In this document: in pieces, positions 24,911 through 34,552 of the stretch | How the letters are laid out: every line of letters starts with the position of its first letter | Numbering within the stretch: the stretch's first letter is position 1 | Assembly (NCBI GenBank): GCA_016744135.1 | Contig: JADGEX010000002.1 | Coordinates: 62,001 to 126,000 of the forward strand | Length of the DNA: 64,000 nucleotides | Source: Pseudodesulfovibrio sp. | GTDB lineage: Bacteria; Desulfobacterota; Desulfovibrionia; Desulfovibrionales; Desulfovibrionaceae | Reading direction: 5' to 3' | The notes under the pieces: model-generated | The model's database searches: none | Seen by the model: the letters and a program-made list of their open reading frames with translations, nothing else | What the model was told of the DNA's origin: nothing | Position numbers and translations under genes: made by a program

Positions 24911-25714
24911 TCAGTGCTGGATATCCAGCTCGCGTTTCTTTGTGTAAATAAAACGGATCATTTCATATTCGAAGGGCGAGCCTGTTTCGTGGTAGCGGAA
25001 AGCCGTGTTTGATCGTCTGTTCAAAGCGCGAATAGCGAGTTCTGCATATCCGACGGTTTGGGGGTTGTTCACCCCGAGTAGTCTATACATATGTTTCATC
25101 TGTATCAATACGAGCATGAAGTCTCCGCCGAAACCGACTGTGTCACGCACGTTGGACGGGCCGAATATCGGCATGACGAAATATGGTCCGTCACCGAAGC
25201 CCCATACACCAAGTGTTTGCCCGAAATCTTCTTTTTGCAGCGCGTAATTCGGGTTCTCAGAGGCCAGGTCCATGATTCCGGCGATACCGAGTGTCGAGTT
25301 GATGAGGAATCGTGACGAGGTGATGGCGCTTTTTTCGATTTTACCTTGCAACATGCAGTTCACAAGCGTTGGCAATTCATTCACATTCTGTATGAAGTTA
25401 GAAACACCTGAACGGACGGGAGAAGGCAATACGGCTTCGTACCCGGAGGTGACAGGGAGCATGAAATGCTCATCGAACCCTGCGTTGAAATTGTAGAGAT
25501 GGCGGTTCATGGGTTCCCATGGATCGTATACCTCCATGAATTTCAGATCGTGTTGACGGGCTTCCGGCCAATGGTTGGCAGTTGTTTGGAATTTCGAAAC
25601 GGGAAGATCGAGAGCCGGTTCAATATGAGTTGTCGTGGCTGCGCCACATGCGCCGAGAAACGACAGCAAGGCGAATACGAGGATGCATTGAAGGACTGCT
25701 GTGGGTCGCATCAT
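24911..25714 (-). CDS. mlaA: MlaA-family outer-membrane lipoprotein (VacJ)
   Basis: The protein has 267 residues with a signal peptide and lipobox (SFLGACG). The MlaA core follows: DPWEPMNRHLYNFN, then LINSTLGIAGIMDLA and DFGQTLGVWGFGDGPYFV, all hallmark motifs. MlaA removes phospholipids from the outer leaflet of the outer membrane and passes them to the MlaC/MlaFEDB pathway. Those partners are not in this window. The gene overlaps the upstream alpha/beta-hydrolase gene by 4 bp, so the two are co-translated. Confidence 0.93.
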   Translation of the reverse strand: MMRPTAVLQCILVFALLSFLGACGAATTTHIEPALDLPVSKFQTTANHWPEARQHDLKFMEVYDPWEPMNRHLYNFNAGFDEHFMLPVTSGYEAVLPSPVRSGVSNFIQNVNELPTLVNCMLQGKIEKSAITSSRFLINSTLGIAGIMDLASENPNYALQKEDFGQTLGVWGFGDGPYFVMPIFGPSNVRDTVGFGGDFMLVLIQMKHMYRLLGVNNPQTVGYAELAIRALNRRSNTAFRYHETGSPFEYEMIRFIYTKKRELDIQH

Positions 25715-26979
25715 GACTTCACCATCTCAAGCATGGACTCGACAAACGGACCAAACATTATGTTGCCGCAATGTCCGCCACTATAAAATAATTTCGCGCG
25801 GTTGCCGAAGACATTTTTGATGAAAGAGAGATCTTGCTCATTAAGTATGACGTCGTCACGATTGCCGATAAGGACGATTTTGTCCGTTTCTTTGAGATAG
25901 GTACGGATGTCATACAGGCTGCATTTCTTGAGCATGTCGTAGCGATCCATCGTTGGATATAAATACTGCAAATAGGGCAGAAGAAATTCTGTCATGTACT
26001 CTTCAAAGCTGATGTCGAAGGCTTCTTCGGCATACGGCATGAGCGATGTGCCTGTTGCGAGAGGGTAGGCATTGGGGGGAACTATATATCCGGCCTGCAA
26101 GCAGACGTCGGAAGAAAAGATCATGGATGATGACGAGACCCGGAAGTCTACGGCGATCAGCGCACGCAAATCTTCGTCTTTCAGGTCTACATGCGTAATC
26201 ATTTCATACATGAAATCGTCGTCGAGGTCAGTGACGTCCGCACGTTCATAGTAGTTGGAGAAAATATTGACGAGTCGTTCGATCTCTTCGTGTTCCGTCC
26301 TGTCTCCAAGATTTTCGGGGGTGAGCCATGAATCAAGTCGGCCAACGGAGTGATAGAGGCTGACGGGCGGGTTGATCATGAGTGCTTTTCGGAAATTGAA
26401 GTCGCCGAGTTCTGAATCCTTGTGGGTAAGAAAGGCGGCATGCATTGCGCCGAGACTGTACCCCGTGATGAAATAGTCGGTTACTTCCCTCTCCTCTTCA
26501 ATCTCTTTCTTGATCCAGAGCATTACCCTGTAAAGATCGTCCACATCGTGAGGCACATAACCCGGTGCGGCGAATTCAGAAATACTGACAATGAAATTCA
26601 TATGCGTTGGCGAAGAAAGGGCCACGACATGGTACCCGGCCTGATAAAAGGCTTGAGTCAGAAATTTCATTTTCGAGGAATTGTGCTCGGCGCCTGTGCC
26701 CGCGATGATGAAAATAAGCGGAGCCTCGTCGTCTTGCAAAGCGGTACTGTAGTACATCTCATCGCTGTAGGAGAAGACGCTCGGCACTTGTCTATTCTTG
26801 ATACGGAGCGAACGCAGTTTTGGTTTAACGGGGTCTTTTATTGCGTGGATAAGTTCCGGCGGAGTACCATACACGGTGGCCTGAAAGGGGTCGTCATAAG
26901 GGTACGCAACGCCGTCCGCAGCCAGAAGGTTTGCGGGAAATGTTAAGAGAGCAATAAACAGAAGTACAATTGTGCGCAT
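25711..26979 (-). CDS. Exported alpha/beta-hydrolase (possible lipase/esterase)
   Basis: The protein has 422 residues with a signal peptide (FPANLLAAD). The alpha/beta-hydrolase fold has its nucleophile elbow in GYSLGAMHA, an oxyanion-type segment FIIAGTGAEHN, a likely catalytic Asp in GNRDDVIL and the likely catalytic His in GGHCGNI. Overlap with mlaA by 4 bp points to a shared lipid-related task, for example hydrolysis of mislocalised phospholipid. Substrate is inference; the fold call is confident. Confidence 0.8.
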   Translation of the reverse strand: MRTIVLLFIALLTFPANLLAADGVAYPYDDPFQATVYGTPPELIHAIKDPVKPKLRSLRIKNRQVPSVFSYSDEMYYSTALQDDEAPLIFIIAGTGAEHNSSKMKFLTQAFYQAGYHVVALSSPTHMNFIVSISEFAAPGYVPHDVDDLYRVMLWIKKEIEEEREVTDYFITGYSLGAMHAAFLTHKDSELGDFNFRKALMINPPVSLYHSVGRLDSWLTPENLGDRTEHEEIERLVNIFSNYYERADVTDLDDDFMYEMITHVDLKDEDLRALIAVDFRVSSSSMIFSSDVCLQAGYIVPPNAYPLATGTSLMPYAEEAFDISFEEYMTEFLLPYLQYLYPTMDRYDMLKKCSLYDIRTYLKETDKIVLIGNRDDVILNEQDLSFIKNVFGNRAKLFYSGGHCGNIMFGPFVESMLEMVKS

Positions 26980-27200
26980 AGAGGTATAAAATTAAAGTTA
27001 TCAATAAAAGCCGGTTATTCATCATAGCGATATATTGATTATAATTTTTAAGCAAATGATGAGTATGTTTGTGCTGTGGTTTTTTCTGCGGTTTTGGATT
27101 TCCTTACTCTGGGGTGGATTGCAGTGTCCGGCAACTGTGCTACATGGTGGGGGCGAAATACAATAACGTCCATGATGCGTACCTCTGGAGAGTCAACACG

Positions 27201-28490
27201 ATGCAATTTGTCACCACACATACTCGGACTGATTTTGATGCTTTGGCTTCAGTTGTGGCCTGTACATTTCTTTATCCGGGCGCCGTTGGAGTGCTCCCCA
27301 GTATGGTCAATCCAGAAGTGAAGCAGTTCTTGGCAATTCATCAAAATATTTTGAGAATTGTCCCCAGAAAAGGGTTTGATCTTGATGAAGTGACTTCTCT
27401 TATTGTGGTCGATGCAAACAACTGGAAGCGTTTGGACAAAATGGATTCTCTTGCTGAAAGAGAGGATCTTGAAGTCATTTGTTGGGATCATCACATGGAA
27501 GGCGTGACCATTGACAGCAGTGAAACCCATCGTGAAGAAGTCGGCGCAGCAGTGACCCTGCTTCTGGAAAAGATGCAAGAACGCGACACTCCGATGTCCC
27601 CCATGCATGCAACACTTTTTCTTCTCGGTATTTACTCCGATACAGGGTGCCTTCGCTATCCTTGTGTAACGGGCAGGGATGCGGCCATGGTGAGTTATCT
27701 CATCGAAAATGGTGCCGACCTCAACGTGGTATCTGCCTACTTGGATGACGCTATGGATGATGCCCATACCGAACTTTTTGGGAGAATTCTCGAAGAGTCG
27801 GAAATCATCAATGTTGGTACCGTGAGCGTGGGTATTTGTGCTTTGACAATTAATAATGGTATGACATCTCTCTCCTCGCTTGTTAATAAGTTCAGAGAAT
27901 TCAGAGGGGTAGATGCCGCCTTTGGCATATTCCAGTCAGACTCGCAAAAGTGCATGATTATTGGACGGGGTAAGCCTCAGTTCATCGACATCGGACAAAT
28001 AATGCGGGCATTGGGAGGAGGCGGCCATCCGGGTGCCGGTTCTGCAATCATCAAGGATGCCAGCCCAGCAGAAGCAGCCTTGCAGGTTCAATCTCTTATA
28101 GACCGTGCTTGTAATGATGCAACCGAGGTCCGTGCGGTTATGTCCGATCCAGCCAAATTTATCGTGGAAGCCGACGCAACCATGGCTCAGGCTTCCGAAA
28201 AGCTTTCTGTTAAAAAGATTTCAGGGCTTATGATTTGCGAAAAGACGACTCTGATTGGCGGGTTGTCGGTGGTGGATTGCGCAAAAGCGGAAAAAAGCGG
28301 TCGGGCCGATGTGCCGGTCAAGGGATACGCCAGACGCAATATTTCGAAACTTGCCCCAAGTACTTGCTGTCGAGAGGCCGTGCTTCTTATGACCAAGGCA
28401 AAGGAAGGATTACTCGCTGTGGTTGACGGGGACGAGTTAGTCGGAGTTGTCACGCAAACAGATTTACTTTTGCAGGTATACGATTTCTAA
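27201..28490 (+). CDS. DHH-family phosphoesterase with CBS domains
   Basis: The start at 27201 (MQFVTTHTRTDFDA) gives 429 residues with GGAG 10 nt upstream; a longer frame from 27069 adds an unlikely Cys-rich leader. The DHH domain (residues 1-180) has TRTDFDALAS, VVDANN and the name-giving CWDHHMEG. The DHHA1 domain ends in GGGGHPGAGSA (about residues 275-285). Two CBS modules follow (residues 310-429). Related proteins are nano-RNase/pAp phosphatases (NrnA-type) and the N-terminal part of some tRNA nucleotidyltransferases. CBS pairs usually bind adenine nucleotides, so activity may respond to energy state. Confidence 0.87.
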   Translation: MQFVTTHTRTDFDALASVVACTFLYPGAVGVLPSMVNPEVKQFLAIHQNILRIVPRKGFDLDEVTSLIVVDANNWKRLDKMDSLAEREDLEVICWDHHMEGVTIDSSETHREEVGAAVTLLLEKMQERDTPMSPMHATLFLLGIYSDTGCLRYPCVTGRDAAMVSYLIENGADLNVVSAYLDDAMDDAHTELFGRILEESEIINVGTVSVGICALTINNGMTSLSSLVNKFREFRGVDAAFGIFQSDSQKCMIIGRGKPQFIDIGQIMRALGGGGHPGAGSAIIKDASPAEAALQVQSLIDRACNDATEVRAVMSDPAKFIVEADATMAQASEKLSVKKISGLMICEKTTLIGGLSVVDCAKAEKSGRADVPVKGYARRNISKLAPSTCCREAVLLMTKAKEGLLAVVDGDELVGVVTQTDLLLQVYDF

Positions 28491-28626
28491 GTGATATAGC
28501 GTAATAAATTTGGTGGATCTATATACGCCAAGGCTGTCAGCCGTTTTTTAGGATTTGATGAGCATCCCCTTTTAATGTATTGCGCCCCTTTAAGAAAAAT
28601 GGATAACAACAACCAGTTGGGAAATT

Positions 28627-28965
28627 ATGGAAAATATACCGAATTGTCCGAAGTGTCAGTGTGAGTATGTGTATTTCGACGGCAGCATTCTTGTTTGCCC
28701 GGAATGCAGTTTTGAGTTTCAAGCTGAAGACGTTGCAGAAAAAGTCTACAAAGATGCCAATGGCAATGTTCTGGTCGATGGGGACACTGTTGTCGTTATT
28801 CAGACTTTAAAGGTTAAAGGCGCATCCTCTGATATTAAGAAGGGGACAAAGGTTAAGAATATCAGATTAGTAGAGCCAGATGATGGCGTTCATGATATTT
28901 CCTGTAAAATCCCGGGATTCGGCTCAATGATGCTCAAGACATCAGTCGTTAAAAAAAGTTCATGA
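28627..28965 (+). CDS. yjdM: PhnA/YjdM-family zinc-ribbon protein
   Basis: The protein has 112 residues. An N-terminal zinc ribbon with two CxxC pairs (NCPKCQCEY and VCPECSFEF) precedes a small beta-rich domain with DGDTVVVIQTLKVKG and KKGTKVKNIRLV, the PhnA/YjdM signature. The name comes from a position near phosphonate genes in E. coli, but the protein is not required for phosphonate use and its function is unknown. It stands alone here and ends in a strong terminator. Confidence 0.88.
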   Translation: MENIPNCPKCQCEYVYFDGSILVCPECSFEFQAEDVAEKVYKDANGNVLVDGDTVVVIQTLKVKGASSDIKKGTKVKNIRLVEPDDGVHDISCKIPGFGSMMLKTSVVKKSS

Positions 28966-29020
28966 CTCTGAGGCGGTGAATAGAGCCGCTGGAAGACTGA
29001 CGGAATTAGGCAGTTTATCG

Positions 29021-29065
29021 CTATTGAAAAAGCCCTTACATAATGTGTAAGGGCTTTTTCAATAG
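29021..29065. terminator. Perfect 20-bp-stem bidirectional terminator
   Basis: The arms (29021-29040 and 29046-29065) are exact complements around a 5-nt loop. Their outer ends carry A-run and T-run tracts, so it can terminate in both directions. It follows the yjdM gene. Confidence 0.9.
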
Positions 29066-29274
29066 CCTTCTTTACAGGGCTTCTGGGATACGGCCATCTT
29101 ATTGATTTTTTTTCTGGGGTGGATATGTGTTTTCGTTTTCTTCACACAACCACTTGGGGTTTGTGTCTTTAAGTGATCTTGATCAGTTAAGGAACAGAAG
29201 GCTCCATCGAAAAAATTGTCTTTTTGAGTCGTTTTACGTATTGTATAAATAGTGGAAAAAATTTCAAGCAGGGC

Positions 29275-29772
29275 ATGGGAAATCAAGTGAATAAACTGGA
29301 ATGGAGTCCTGAATTGAGTGTGGGGCAGAAGGATGTTGATGAACAACACAAAGAGCTTATCAGAATCGCGAATGGCCTGATTAATGCCGTGTCTATTGGG
29401 CGTGGAAAACGAACGATTCAGAATGTCGTGCAGAAGCTGCGGGAGTATACTGTTTTTCATTTCTCGAACGAAGAAGGAATGATGGAACAGATGCGGTTTC
29501 CTGAACGCGGGCAGCATGCGGCCGAACATTTGCGACTGAAACTTTTGGTGAAAAATTATCAGCGAAAATTGTATAAAAATGAAAATGTGAATGCTGAAGA
29601 AGTTCTCGATTTCATGAAAGACTGGTTGCTAGGTCATATCCTTACTTTTGATCGAGGTTTTGCAACGTATATTGTCGCTTTCAATGAAGCAGAGAAAGCC
29701 AAGGAATTTGATGCGCCAGAAGTTGTTGATGACGTGGACGGAAGTTCTTCCGATTTGTCTGAAGATGAATAA
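29275..29772 (+). CDS. Bacteriohemerythrin
   Basis: The start at 29275 (MGNQVNKLEWSPEL) gives 165 residues. The four-helix hemerythrin fold carries the di-iron ligands: His in DEQHKELI, His and Glu in FHFSNEEGMME, His pair in QHAAEH and His and Asp in GHILTFDRGF. It binds oxygen reversibly, which in sulfate reducers serves sensing or protection. An acidic tail (residues 145-165) is unusual. It is 17 nt upstream of a PAS histidine kinase, probably co-transcribed, which suggests oxygen or redox input to the signalling block. Confidence 0.92.
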   Translation: MGNQVNKLEWSPELSVGQKDVDEQHKELIRIANGLINAVSIGRGKRTIQNVVQKLREYTVFHFSNEEGMMEQMRFPERGQHAAEHLRLKLLVKNYQRKLYKNENVNAEEVLDFMKDWLLGHILTFDRGFATYIVAFNEAEKAKEFDAPEVVDDVDGSSSDLSEDE

Positions 29773-29789
29773 CCAAGTGTGAGGGCTGG

Positions 29790-32390
29790 ATGTTGAGAAG
29801 AAAAAAACGGTTCCTGCTGCTTGCCGCTTTGATGGTGTTGCTTGTGGGAGTGGTTTCCGTTTTTAGTTCTTATTCTCTTTATATGACTTCATTGCGAGAG
29901 CAGCGAATTCGACTTTATGAGCAGGTGACCAGCCAAGCCAGTCTAGCTACAGAATTGGGGTGGGTTGCACTCCGTCTTCAAGCAGAAGGAGGCGGGGCGA
30001 CAGCAAGAGATGTCTTGTTGGAACATTTAAGCCGTGCCCACAAGAATGTTAAGGTCGAAAGTAGTTCTGGGGAATTCACGCTCGGCAAAAGAACAAAAGA
30101 CCATCTCGAATTTCTTGTTGTGAACGGCCAGATTGTGGAAGAGGGCGCTTCTATAAAACAGCTTCCGATGCGTACTGCGTATGCTGAACCAATGAAAAGG
30201 GCTCTTGAAGGAGAGTCGGGTACGATTATCGGTTTGGACTATTCGGGTGTGGAAGTCTTGGCTGCATATACACCTCTCTCATTGCAATTTGGCATTATCG
30301 GTATGGTTACCAAAATTGATATCGAGGAAATTCGGGCTCCATTTATACGGGCTAACTTCATCGTTTTTGGAGTCGGCCTTGCTTTAACGATTGTTTTTCT
30401 TTTTATCTTTTTTAGATTGAGTGAACCTCTCATCAAGGAAATCGAGCAAAGCGAGAAGTCCTATCGAGATGTGGTTGAGGGTGCTCGCAATCTTATCCTC
30501 AGAGTCCGGGAAGACGGAATCGTCACTTTTGCCAACAATTATGCGAATGTGATGTTTCTTCAAGGCCAGGAGAGTCTCGTCGATCAAGATTTTTTACAAT
30601 ATATAGTTAAAGATGTTTCTGTGAGGGGGCAGGATGTTTTGATGGGGATGGTGAAGAGTCAAAAATTTCAATATGAAACGGAAGTTCGTCTTTCTGATGG
30701 AACTCAGAAATGGATATCCTGGGGGGCTCGTATTATTTCCGAAGCGGGGCAACCTGTCGAGTTTCTCTGCATAGGCAACGATAGTACCTCCGAACATCTC
30801 GCCAATGATGCCCGGAGAGAAGTGGAAGAGCGTTTCAGGGGGATTGCCAAAGCGTCGCCTGTCGGAATTGTTATTACAAACATGGAAGGGCATTTGCTCT
30901 ATGCCAATGAACAAATGCATCGGTTGACGGGGGCGAGTTCTGTTGAATTGGCTGGACGGGGATGGATACAACGTATTCATCCTGATGAGCGTATCTCTAT
31001 TCTTGATAGTTGGTTTTCTTCGTCGCGGGTGAGCAAACGGCGAAGAGAATTGAGGATGCTTTCAAACAAGAGGGATATATTTTGGGTTCTCGGTCAAATT
31101 GTCGAATTGAAAAATTCTAATAATGATATCGTCGGCAATGTTCTTACCTTTACTGACATAACGCAGATCAAAGAGGCCGAGCTTGCCAAAAGTCGTTTGT
31201 CCGCAGCGATTGAACAGGCCGGCGAAATGGTCATCATCACTGATTTAAGAGCGAATATAACGTATGTAAATCCAGCTTTTGAAGAAATGACAGGGTACAA
31301 ACGTGAAGAGGTCGTCGGTAAAAATCCTCGAATTTTGAACAGTGGAGAACAGGACGCCGCCTTTTATGAAGATTTATGGGAAACTGTGACAAGTGGGAAT
31401 GTTTGGAGTGGGCGCTCTTTGAATCTTAAGAAGAATGGGCAAAGGTATACGCAGGAGTTTAGCATTGGGCCTATTCGGGATGACCAGGGCAGTATTATCG
31501 GTTACGTCGGTGTTGCCAGGGATATTTCTGATCAACTTATTATAGAAGCGCAGTTGAGACAGTCGCAAAAACTGGAATCCATCGGTGAACTTGCTGCCGG
31601 AATAGCGCATGAAATCAATACGCCAACACAGTATGTTTCCAGTAATATACAATTTCTCAAGGATTCATTCGTCACATATGAAAAAATGCTCGATCATTGT
31701 CGAAAGCTTATCGAAAAAGTTTTGACGATGGAGGACGGGGCTTCGTGTGCGCTTCTTCATGATTTTGCGGAGAATCTTCTTGATGAAAAAGAACTGCAAT
31801 ATCTCAAAGAAGATATCCCTCAAGCTCTCAGCGAATCGGAATCAGGGCTCAAGCGGGTTGCGGAAATTGTTCGGTCTGTGAAGCAGTTGGCGCATCCGGG
31901 AGAGATGAATAAAAGTTATCATCGTTTAAATGAGATCGCGAAGGATGCGGTGACGGTTTCCGCCAATGAATGGAAGTATGTAGCTGAGATCAGTGCCGAA
32001 TATGACGAGGATCTTCCTGCTGTTTATTGTCTCAAAGGAGAAGTGGGACAGGTCGTCCTCAATCTTATTATTAATGGCGCACATGCCATCGAGAAAAAGA
32101 AGGAAACCAGTGAGGAACAGGGCGTAATCTCCATAAAAACCTATCAATCTGGAAATATGGCTGTTTTGGAAGTCTCAGATACGGGAACTGGCATTCCTCA
32201 GGATGTCATTGATAAGATCTTTGATCCGTTTTTTACCACGAAGGAAGTTGGTAAAGGAACGGGGCAGGGGTTGGCTATCACGCATAATGTCGTGGTTAAT
32301 ATGCATGGCGGCAATATCGATGTGCTGACGGAGCCGGGTGAGGGTACTACCTTTGTTGTCCGTTTGCCGTTTGGCCCAGAAGAAAACTAA
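29790..32390 (+). CDS. Multi-PAS sensor histidine kinase
   Basis: The protein has 866 residues. Two membrane helices (about residues 10-30 and 188-210) bracket a periplasmic domain. Three PAS domains follow (about 220-340, 345-465, 470-590), then a phosphoacceptor region with His near residue 607 in [11 protein letters not shown] and an HATPase domain ([27 protein letters not shown]). A long helical insert separates the phosphoacceptor and ATPase parts, as in the kinase at 35799-37952, which is a sister. Its end overlaps by 4 bp the convergent HD-GYP regulator gene. Confidence 0.9.
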   Translation: MLRRKKRFLLLAALMVLLVGVVSVFSSYSLYMTSLREQRIRLYEQVTSQASLATELGWVALRLQAEGGGATARDVLLEHLSRAHKNVKVESSSGEFTLGKRTKDHLEFLVVNGQIVEEGASIKQLPMRTAYAEPMKRALEGESGTIIGLDYSGVEVLAAYTPLSLQFGIIGMVTKIDIEEIRAPFIRANFIVFGVGLALTIVFLFIFFRLSEPLIKEIEQSEKSYRDVVEGARNLILRVREDGIVTFANNYANVMFLQGQESLVDQDFLQYIVKDVSVRGQDVLMGMVKSQKFQYETEVRLSDGTQKWISWGARIISEAGQPVEFLCIGNDSTSEHLANDARREVEERFRGIAKASPVGIVITNMEGHLLYANEQMHRLTGASSVELAGRGWIQRIHPDERISILDSWFSSSRVSKRRRELRMLSNKRDIFWVLGQIVELKNSNNDIVGNVLTFTDITQIKEAELAKSRLSAAIEQAGEMVIITDLRANITYVNPAFEEMTGYKREEVVGKNPRILNSGEQDAAFYEDLWETVTSGNVWSGRSLNLKKNGQRYTQEFSIGPIRDDQGSIIGYVGVARDISDQLIIEAQLRQSQKLESIGELAAGIAHEINTPTQYVSSNIQFLKDSFVTYEKMLDHCRKLIEKVLTMEDGASCALLHDFAENLLDEKELQYLKEDIPQALSESESGLKRVAEIVRSVKQLAHPGEMNKSYHRLNEIAKDAVTVSANEWKYVAEISAEYDEDLPAVYCLKGEVGQVVLNLIINGAHAIEKKKETSEEQGVISIKTYQSGNMAVLEVSDTGTGIPQDVIDKIFDPFFTTKEVGKGTGQGLAITHNVVVNMHGGNIDVLTEPGEGTTFVVRLPFGPEEN

Positions 32391-33394
32391 CTGTCCAGAA
32401 CCCAGTCGTTTTCAAGCATGTCGACAGCAATTGTAACCACTTCTGGTGCGAATTCTACACCGCTGTTTTTTTTGAGAAAATCGATTGCCTTTTGACGGCC
32501 AAGGCTTTGCCGATATGGCCTGTGTGTCGTGATTGCATCAACGACATCGGCTACAGACAGAATCATTGATTCCAGCAACATTTGATCACCGAGCAGCCCA
32601 TTCGGATACCCCGATCCATCAATGCGTTCGTGATGTTCGAGTATGATCCTCGATATGGGCCAATCCGTATCGAGTGTTTCAAAAATTTCCGCTCCAACCA
32701 GAGGATGTGCCTTTATCAAGGCGAATTCTGCATCATTGAGCTCTCCCGGTTTGTTTAGTATCCCGGCTGGGACGGCAATTTTGCCAATGTCGTGGACGAG
32801 GGAGGCAAGCCTGATAGCTTCGACTCGATCCCTTTCAAGCTCCAGGCGTTTGGCAATATTCGTTGCAATTTTGGCGACTCTGTCCATGTGCCCGGCTGTA
32901 TATGGGTCCCTGAATTCAACCAGTCGAGTGAAAGCCCGTAAGGTCCCTTCAAGGCCTTTTTGGAGACGTTTGACCACAGCATATTCCTGGGTCGTTTTTG
33001 TCATATGGAATTGCTTGGCCCCTTCGGAAATGGCGGCAATGAGATCGTCTTTGCCACAAGGTTTGGTCATGAATCGAAATATGTCACCACGGTTGACTGC
33101 ATTGATGGCGAGTTCAAGGTTAGCATATCCCGTCAGGACTATCCTGATGGTATCCGGGTATTTTTCTCGCACGATTGAAAGGAGCTCGACACCTGTCATG
33201 GACGGCATTTTGATGTCGGAAACGATAACCGCGAATGGACCTTCGTTTTCAAGGATTTCCAGAGCGGCCTTTCCCCCCGAGGCCGTGTGAATTTGAAAGT
33301 GTGTTCTGAGCGACCGACGATGGCTTTGCAGGATGTTCTCTTCATCATCAACCAACAATATTTTCATATGACTGTAATCTTTTTCTGTCTGCAT
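32387..33394 (-). CDS. HD-GYP response regulator (cyclic-di-GMP phosphodiesterase)
   Basis: The protein has 335 residues. A receiver domain (residues 9-125, phosphoacceptor Asp in VSDIKMPS) is joined to an HD-GYP domain (residues 150-330) with the catalytic HDIGKIAVP, second-site EHHERIDGSGYP and the DVVDAI segment. HD-GYP enzymes hydrolyse cyclic-di-GMP. The active motifs are intact, unlike those of the neighbour upstream. The start abuts the stop of that neighbour, so they form one operon with the HDOD regulator and the second kinase. Confidence 0.92.
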   Translation of the reverse strand: MQTEKDYSHMKILLVDDEENILQSHRRSLRTHFQIHTASGGKAALEILENEGPFAVIVSDIKMPSMTGVELLSIVREKYPDTIRIVLTGYANLELAINAVNRGDIFRFMTKPCGKDDLIAAISEGAKQFHMTKTTQEYAVVKRLQKGLEGTLRAFTRLVEFRDPYTAGHMDRVAKIATNIAKRLELERDRVEAIRLASLVHDIGKIAVPAGILNKPGELNDAEFALIKAHPLVGAEIFETLDTDWPISRIILEHHERIDGSGYPNGLLGDQMLLESMILSVADVVDAITTHRPYRQSLGRQKAIDFLKKNSGVEFAPEVVTIAVDMLENDWVLDS

Positions 33395-34543
33395 TTATGC
33401 TCCAAGCTCTGGGACAAGGACTGTAATGGTTGTATTGATGCCTACTTCCTTTGCAAACATGTGTATTCGATCAATTTTCCCTTTGTCGAGTTCTAGGCTC
33501 TTTCGTAACAGCATGGCGCCTTGAGTTGAAATGATATCCTCGTGCAGGATCATACCGGGGCGTAATTCGTTGAAAGGCACTGTTTGAATTTCATATCGCG
33601 CTTCCACGCCGAGCATGCTTTCCAGATAATAAAGGAGTTCCGGGTCATAGACATCGACATTTTTTTCAAGCTGAAGAAAGGCTTTTTGCGAGTTCTCTGC
33701 ACTTTGCAAGGCGAGGTCGTAATCAAGCGAAAGTCGGAGTATGCGTCCTCCAAGCGGAATATCTTCACCTTTCACAGGATCACGCGGCGTTCCTGATCCG
33801 TCAAATCCCTTAAGCTGGTACGCAATCATATCACCAATAGATTTGAGCCTTGGCAGTTTGGTGATCAGATTTTGGGCGATGACCGGGTGCATTTCAAACA
33901 GCTGCACCTGTTCTGGCGAGAGTTCTTTACCCTCACAGAGGGCTTCGATGGTCCCCGGAGGCAGAATGAGCGTGCCGAGTTGAGACAACATGGTTGCGAT
34001 GTCATATCGCCAATTATCCTTAACACCCTTTTGTTTCGTCAAATAACGGACATACCGTCTGACTCGGTTGATACGTTCTCCGGCTTCTGGGTTAACCAGT
34101 GCTGTTATTTCGCTCAGCAATTCGACGCTGCCTTTGAGCGTTCGTTCAAGCAGCACTTTTTTCGCTGTGACCAGTTCATATTGTTTTACAGCATCTTTGA
34201 CGTTGTTAACGAATGTATCGTTGTCACAGGGTTTTGTTAGAAACCTGAACACATTGCCGTCATTGACAGCTCTGATGGCGTTTTCTAAATCCGCATATCC
34301 CGTCAACATGAGGCGGGTTGTGTCTGGACTTTCTTTTTTGAATTCATTTAGGAATTCAATGCCGTTCATTTTGGGCATTCTGAAGTCGGAAACAACGGCT
34401 GCAAACGGTTTCTTCTTGTTGATATTAAGGAGGGCCATGGTCGGGTCGGTTTCCACCTCAATTTCATAGAGATCGCGCAGTTGGCGACGTAAGGCAGACA
34501 GGACGTTTGGCTCGTCATCTACGAGAAGGATTCGTACTGGCAT
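33395..34543 (-). CDS. Response regulator with degenerate HD-GYP-like domain
   Basis: The protein has 382 residues with a receiver (residues 1-120; Asp in VSDFRMPKMNG) and a C-terminal domain aligned to HD-GYP. The HD pair is replaced (TMLSQLGTLILP, where HD is expected) and the GYP motif reads GSGTP. It therefore lacks the metal-binding residues and is probably a binding or scaffold version, perhaps sequestering cyclic-di-GMP or a partner. The last 70 residues form an extra domain (PFNELRPGMILHEDI...). It lies between the active HD-GYP and the HDOD regulators. Confidence 0.82.
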   Translation of the reverse strand: MPVRILLVDDEPNVLSALRRQLRDLYEIEVETDPTMALLNINKKKPFAAVVSDFRMPKMNGIEFLNEFKKESPDTTRLMLTGYADLENAIRAVNDGNVFRFLTKPCDNDTFVNNVKDAVKQYELVTAKKVLLERTLKGSVELLSEITALVNPEAGERINRVRRYVRYLTKQKGVKDNWRYDIATMLSQLGTLILPPGTIEALCEGKELSPEQVQLFEMHPVIAQNLITKLPRLKSIGDMIAYQLKGFDGSGTPRDPVKGEDIPLGGRILRLSLDYDLALQSAENSQKAFLQLEKNVDVYDPELLYYLESMLGVEARYEIQTVPFNELRPGMILHEDIISTQGAMLLRKSLELDKGKIDRIHMFAKEVGINTTITVLVPELGA

Positions 34544-34552
34544 TCTTGACTC

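Noticed and set aside
28525-28555. Possible small terminator after the DHH-CBS gene (GGCTG/CAGCC then T-run)
   Set aside because: The stem leaves a one-base loop if fully paired, so it cannot fold as drawn.
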